Assembly: GCF_937919355.1 (NCBI RefSeq)
Contig: NZ_CALFSA010000093.1
Span: 1 to 8,519, forward strand
Reading direction: 5' to 3'
Source of the DNA: an uncultured Methanofollis sp.
Lineage (GTDB): Archaea > Halobacteriota > Methanomicrobia > Methanomicrobiales > Methanofollaceae
Length of the DNA: 8,519 nt
This document shows positions 6,606 to 8,519 of this stretch, one piece after another. The notes under the pieces were generated by a model. That model saw nothing but the letters and a program-made list of their open reading frames with translations. It ran no database searches and was not told the DNA's origin. Position 1 is the stretch's first letter; every line of letters begins with the position of its first letter. Both the position numbers and the translations under genes were made by a program.

Positions 6606-6717
6606 CTGATGTCCAACAACATCATACCGCAGGTGATCACATCTTCCCGCGCGGGTGAGGCTTCCACGGCCCTGTCTTCGTCGGCGCACCTCTCCCTGCC
6701 TCCTGTCTTCCCTGAGA

Positions 6718-6836
6718 AGTTCCACAGGAAATACTATCTCTTCTACTCCACACTGTTAGAAAGAGGGTGCGTGTACATAGATCCGTCACAACCGTCACAA
6801 GTGTACTCACGGGGGAGGGGTGAGGGATCACCCGTG
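6718..6836 (+). repeat. ~120-bp direct repeat, copy 1
   Basis: Matches 7135-7254 in the same orientation, with by my count nine substitutions and one 1-nt indel. It begins AGTTCCACAGGAAATAC, contains tandem CCGTCACAA 9-mers (6783-6791, 6792-6800) and ends in a G-rich hairpin segment (CTCAC/GTGAG) and CCCGTG. The second half is identical apart from the indel, while changes cluster in the first half. Confidence 0.9.
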
Positions 6837-7019
6837 CACGGTGTGGGTGGTCGGTCCCTGGTGCTGACCCAATCACAAAAATGATCGACACCGTTGATGT
6901 GGGGCGTCCCGCTTCATGGTCCGCGCATGGCGCGCAGCATCTCCAAAATTGCGCGGTATGGCGCGCATCGTATCGCATGAATCGATCCGCACCGGTTCGA
7001 TACGGCGGTGTCTGATGTC

Positions 7020-7040
7020 CACGGGTTCGACGTGTTTTTT
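7020..7040 (+). terminator. Short hairpin with T6 run inside the repeat region
   Basis: CACG (7020-7023) pairs with CGTG (7031-7034) around loop GGTTCGA, followed directly by T6 (7035-7040). It has the form of a terminator, but no upstream gene on this strand is evident apart from the tRNA. It also serves as one branch of the larger inverted-repeat structure. Confidence 0.4.
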
Positions 7041-7064
7041 GCAATCCCTCCTGTGTGTGGGGGG

Positions 7065-7112
7065 TTGCGATAAATTGCGATACGCAAAATGTTTGCGATA
7101 AATTGCGATACG
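7065..7112 (+). repeat. Iteron-like array of TTGCGATA
   Basis: TTGCGATAAATTGCGATACG occurs perfectly twice (7065-7084 and 7093-7112, period 28). Each copy holds the 8-mer TTGCGATA twice, 10 bp apart, so four 8-mers start at 7065, 7075, 7093 and 7103. A palindrome CGCAAA-ATG-TTTGCG (7083-7097) joins the two units. Spacing near the helical repeat suggests protein binding on one DNA face, as at plasmid iterons or operators. The binding protein is unknown. Confidence 0.8.
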
Positions 7113-7134
7113 ATGCGCGCCATACTGGAGGGGG

Positions 7135-7254
7135 AGTTCCACAGGAAATACCACTACTTCTACTCCACACTGTTGGAAAGTGAGGGCGTGTACTTAGATC
7201 CGTCACAACCGTCACAAGTGTACTCACGGGGGAGGGGGTGAGGGATCACCCGTG
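7135..7254 (+). repeat. ~120-bp direct repeat, copy 2
   Basis: The second copy begins 417 bp after the first, with the same tandem CCGTCACAA pair (7200-7208, 7209-7217). The two copies bracket the inverted-repeat region. Whether they are ends of a composite element, two members of a dispersed family or functional sites cannot be decided from the window. Confidence 0.9.
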
Positions 7255-7453
7255 GGCATCGGGTGTCCTGTCGCCGAAAAAGAGAGATGATGATCGTCGG
7301 TGAGGGCGTTCCCTTCTATTGGTCCCCTTCCGGGGCGGTTCTTCAGGCTTGATCAGTGCAGTCGGGCATAGACATTTCTCACACTCCGGGGTTTGCGCCC
7401 TCCTCGCCGGTTCCCCTCGGGCCCTGGGCAGGGGCCGTCATCGGGGGGCGTGG

Positions 7454-8203
7454 TCATGCGTCCTCGGGTTCCTCGCCGAATGCCTCTGCATACGATACGG
7501 GGTGCTCGGGGAGTCGTTCATAGAAGATCCGGGCGTCCTCCTCCTCCACAGGCTCGATGGCGTCCCGCTCGCCCTCCCACATCGACGTGTGGAGGAGGAA
7601 GAACCGGCCCTTCTTTGTCCTGTAAAGGTAGGTGTTCCGGCCGCTCCGGTCGAAGTTCGACCCGTCCCAGTACCGATCAGATGCAATCTGGTCGGCGTTC
7701 TCCGTGCTGTACTTCAGTCCATCAATGATCTGTTCCATATGGCGTTCTCCTCCCCTCAGTCCCTGCGGTCTTTCATCGGGGCGATGTGGGTACACCACGG
7801 TGTCAATGTCCCTTGCCTCGTTCCACGCCTGGAGAAAGGCACCGTCTTCCCGTTCGGCATCGAGGTGCCGGGCGTACCGGTCGCCGTCCACGAGGACCAC
7901 GGTTCCGAAGTCCTCCACGCACCCGGGCGGTGGGAAGTATGACGGGGTGTCCGGGACCGGGAGTGACTGCGCGGAATGGATCGGGCCGACCGTCCACAGG
8001 TCGCCACCGGGACCGGACACCCTCAGGTACCACCCTGCCGGGTGCCAGCCGGGATCGTCGGTGAGGTGCACGTTCTCGATTCTGGTCCCCTTGCAGGTGG
8101 TGATCATCACCCGGTCGTCCGGCTGTCTCGTTGAGGTTCCCAGGGCTCGCCACGCGTCGCCGTACACGGTCTTCCACAGAAAACGGCGAAGAGGGGGGGT
8201 CAT
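7454..8203 (-). CDS. Hypothetical protein, possibly two fused modules
   Basis: A 249-residue protein of unknown function; no signal peptide or membrane segment is seen. Residues 1-155 are an unrecognised domain rich in Trp, Gly and Pro (for example GWHPAGWYLRVSGPGG near 52, and DFGTVVLVDGDRYARHL near 98). Residues 156-249 (MEQIIDGLKYSTENADQIA, then NTYLYRTKKGRFFLLHTS) resemble small uncharacterised proteins common on phages and mobile elements, recognised here from pattern memory only. The start ATG overlaps the upstream stop as ATGA (8200-8203), with GGTGATC 2 nt before it, so translation is probably coupled. Met156 (7738) has its own strong ribosome binding site, GGGGAGGAG (7747-7755), 8 nt upstream. 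A separate 94-residue product is therefore possible. Confidence 0.72.
   Translation of the reverse strand: MTPPLRRFLWKTVYGDAWRALGTSTRQPDDRVMITTCKGTRIENVHLTDDPGWHPAGWYLRVSGPGGDLWTVGPIHSAQSLPVPDTPSYFPPPGCVEDFGTVVLVDGDRYARHLDAEREDGAFLQAWNEARDIDTVVYPHRPDERPQGLRGGERHMEQIIDGLKYSTENADQIASDRYWDGSNFDRSGRNTYLYRTKKGRFFLLHTSMWEGERDAIEPVEEEDARIFYERLPEHPVSYAEAFGEEPEDA
7747..7755 (-). promoter_or_regulatory. Strong internal ribosome binding site
   Basis: GGGGAGGAG on the minus strand lies inside the longer open frame, 8 nt before an in-frame ATG at 7738 that starts the recognisable C-terminal module. It may allow a shorter protein to be made from the same message, or may mark a former gene boundary. Confidence 0.5.
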
Positions 8204-8519
8204 GCGATCACCACGGGGGAGGGTGCGGGCCTCCTTGGGGGGTTGCCTGCATCACCGAAGCCACGCTTCAGGGCGGGTCGGTCGGTGGCCTTTCTCGCCT
8301 CAGGCTGTGGGGAGAGGTCGGCAGGTGCGCTGACCATCGCCGCCGTCCTGAAGCCTCGATACACGTCCTCCACCTGTACCCGGCTTGCGTAGAGGGTCGG
8401 GAGGACCGGCATACCCACGTCGATCCTGAGGGCGATCCCCTTCCCGCTGCGGCTCATGTACGCACTCCCCACCCGCTCGATGGTGTCCACGTCGGTGGTG
8501 CGGGTGACCTGGTAGAGGG
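8200..8519 (-). CDS. Hypothetical protein (partial, runs off right edge)
   Basis: At least 106 residues are visible; the frame is open to the window edge, so the true start may lie outside. The GTG at 8490 is a possible start, but the frame continues upstream as LYQVTRTTD. Visible parts are SAYMSRSGKGIALRIDVGMPVLPTLYASRVQVEDVYRGF, an alternating pattern suggesting a beta-rich fold (quoted pieces near residues 19-38 and 39-57), then a Pro/Arg-rich, probably disordered tail. No family is recognised. Its stop overlaps the next start as ATGA, so the two genes form an operon. Given the orphan character and the nearby repeats and tRNA, it may belong to an integrated element. Confidence 0.65.
   Translation of the reverse strand, partial: LYQVTRTTDVDTIERVGSAYMSRSGKGIALRIDVGMPVLPTLYASRVQVEDVYRGFRTAAMVSAPADLSPQPEARKATDRPALKRGFGDAGNPPRRPAPSPVVIA

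Larger units (their letters stand above)
6956..7125. repeat. 22-bp perfect inverted repeat enclosing a series of stem-loops
   Basis: The left arm at 6956-6977 is exactly complementary to the right arm at 7104-7125 (left arm begins GTATGGCGCGCATCG). Between them lie four stem-loops in order: CACCG/CGGTG (6990-7010), CACG/CGTG (7020-7034), GCAATCCC/GGGGTTGC with one G-U (7041-7068), and CGCAAA/TTTGCG (7083-7097). The first two loops share GTTCGA. The plus-strand RNA or single-stranded DNA would fold as a closed multibranch structure of about 170 nt. Confidence 0.75.
6606..7453. other. Repeat-rich non-coding region downstream of tRNA-Thr
   Basis: About 850 bp without a supportable protein gene. 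It contains two direct copies of a ~120-bp repeat, a 22-bp inverted repeat, several hairpins and an 8-mer iteron-like array, each listed separately. Open frames crossing it on the minus strand have biased, low-quality composition, and the two repeat copies differ at amino-acid-changing positions, which argues against coding. Positions 7255-7453 hold little apart from a GC hairpin (GGCCC 7420-7424 with GGGCC 7432-7436), which may help end the minus-strand gene that stops at 7454. Confidence 0.65.

Noticed and set aside
6440..6667. 75-codon minus-strand open frame across the tRNA
   Set aside because: It contains the RRDLNSRPADYKSA-type sequence that results from translating a tRNA gene backwards, a well-known false protein.
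6985..7034. tRNA pseudogene suggested by two GTTCGA loops
   Set aside because: No acceptor stem, anticodon arm or consistent cloverleaf could be built around them.
6637..7227. 196-codon minus-strand open frame through both repeats
   Set aside because: The two repeat copies are in the same frame, but their differences mostly change amino acids, composition is poor, and inverted repeats and iterons better explain the sequence.
6718..7254. CRISPR array
   Set aside because: Only two long copies 417 bp apart, and short 28-bp-period repeats without unique spacers; neither has CRISPR layout.
8171..8199. Origin-box-like CTTCCACAGAAAACG followed by a G-run
   Set aside because: It lies inside the start of a coding sequence (encoding Pro-Leu-Arg-Arg-Phe-Leu-Trp-Lys) and the dyad is imperfect, so chance is the simpler explanation.

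Overview
This window reads as chromosomal DNA of a GC-rich euryarchaeal methanogen, most likely of the Methanomicrobiales. That placement is an inference, made without any database search. It rests on TATA boxes with adjacent BRE-like purine runs, ribosome binding sites of the GGTGATC type, a tRNA gene without an encoded CCA, a PhoU protein carrying an AbrB-type DNA-binding domain, and a dolichyl-phosphate-sugar-synthase-like glycosyltransferase.

The left part (1-3936) is a phosphate-uptake locus. On the minus strand, a lipoprotein PstS is followed by the ABC permease. The permease is one unbroken reading frame that holds PstC and then PstA, and it runs off the left edge; pstB is presumably beyond it. 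Diverging from pstS on the plus strand are an AbrB-PhoU regulator and a small thioredoxin-like protein. The pstS/phoU gap carries both promoters and a near-perfect 12-bp inverted repeat between them, a good candidate operator. A strong hairpin lies between pstS and the permease gene.

The middle part (3937-6605) holds an AT-rich gap with a possible small RNA, a membrane-anchored GT2 glycosyltransferase on the minus strand, a gap without a convincing gene, a YkgJ-type cysteine-cluster protein, and a tRNA-Thr(TGT) gene with promoter and terminator-like structure.

The right part (6606-8519) looks accessory. Immediately 3' of the tRNA is about 850 bp of non-coding DNA rich in repeats. It has two direct copies of a ~120-bp element, a perfect 22-bp inverted repeat enclosing several stem-loops in series, and four copies of TTGCGATA set 10, 28 and 38 bp apart from the first. 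Beyond it are two overlapping minus-strand genes of unknown function, coupled by an ATGA overlap. One of them appears to be a two-module protein with a strong internal ribosome binding site. A tRNA followed by repeats and orphan genes suggests the edge of an integrated element, but no integrase or second attachment site is visible. The repeat region is the part most worth a second look.
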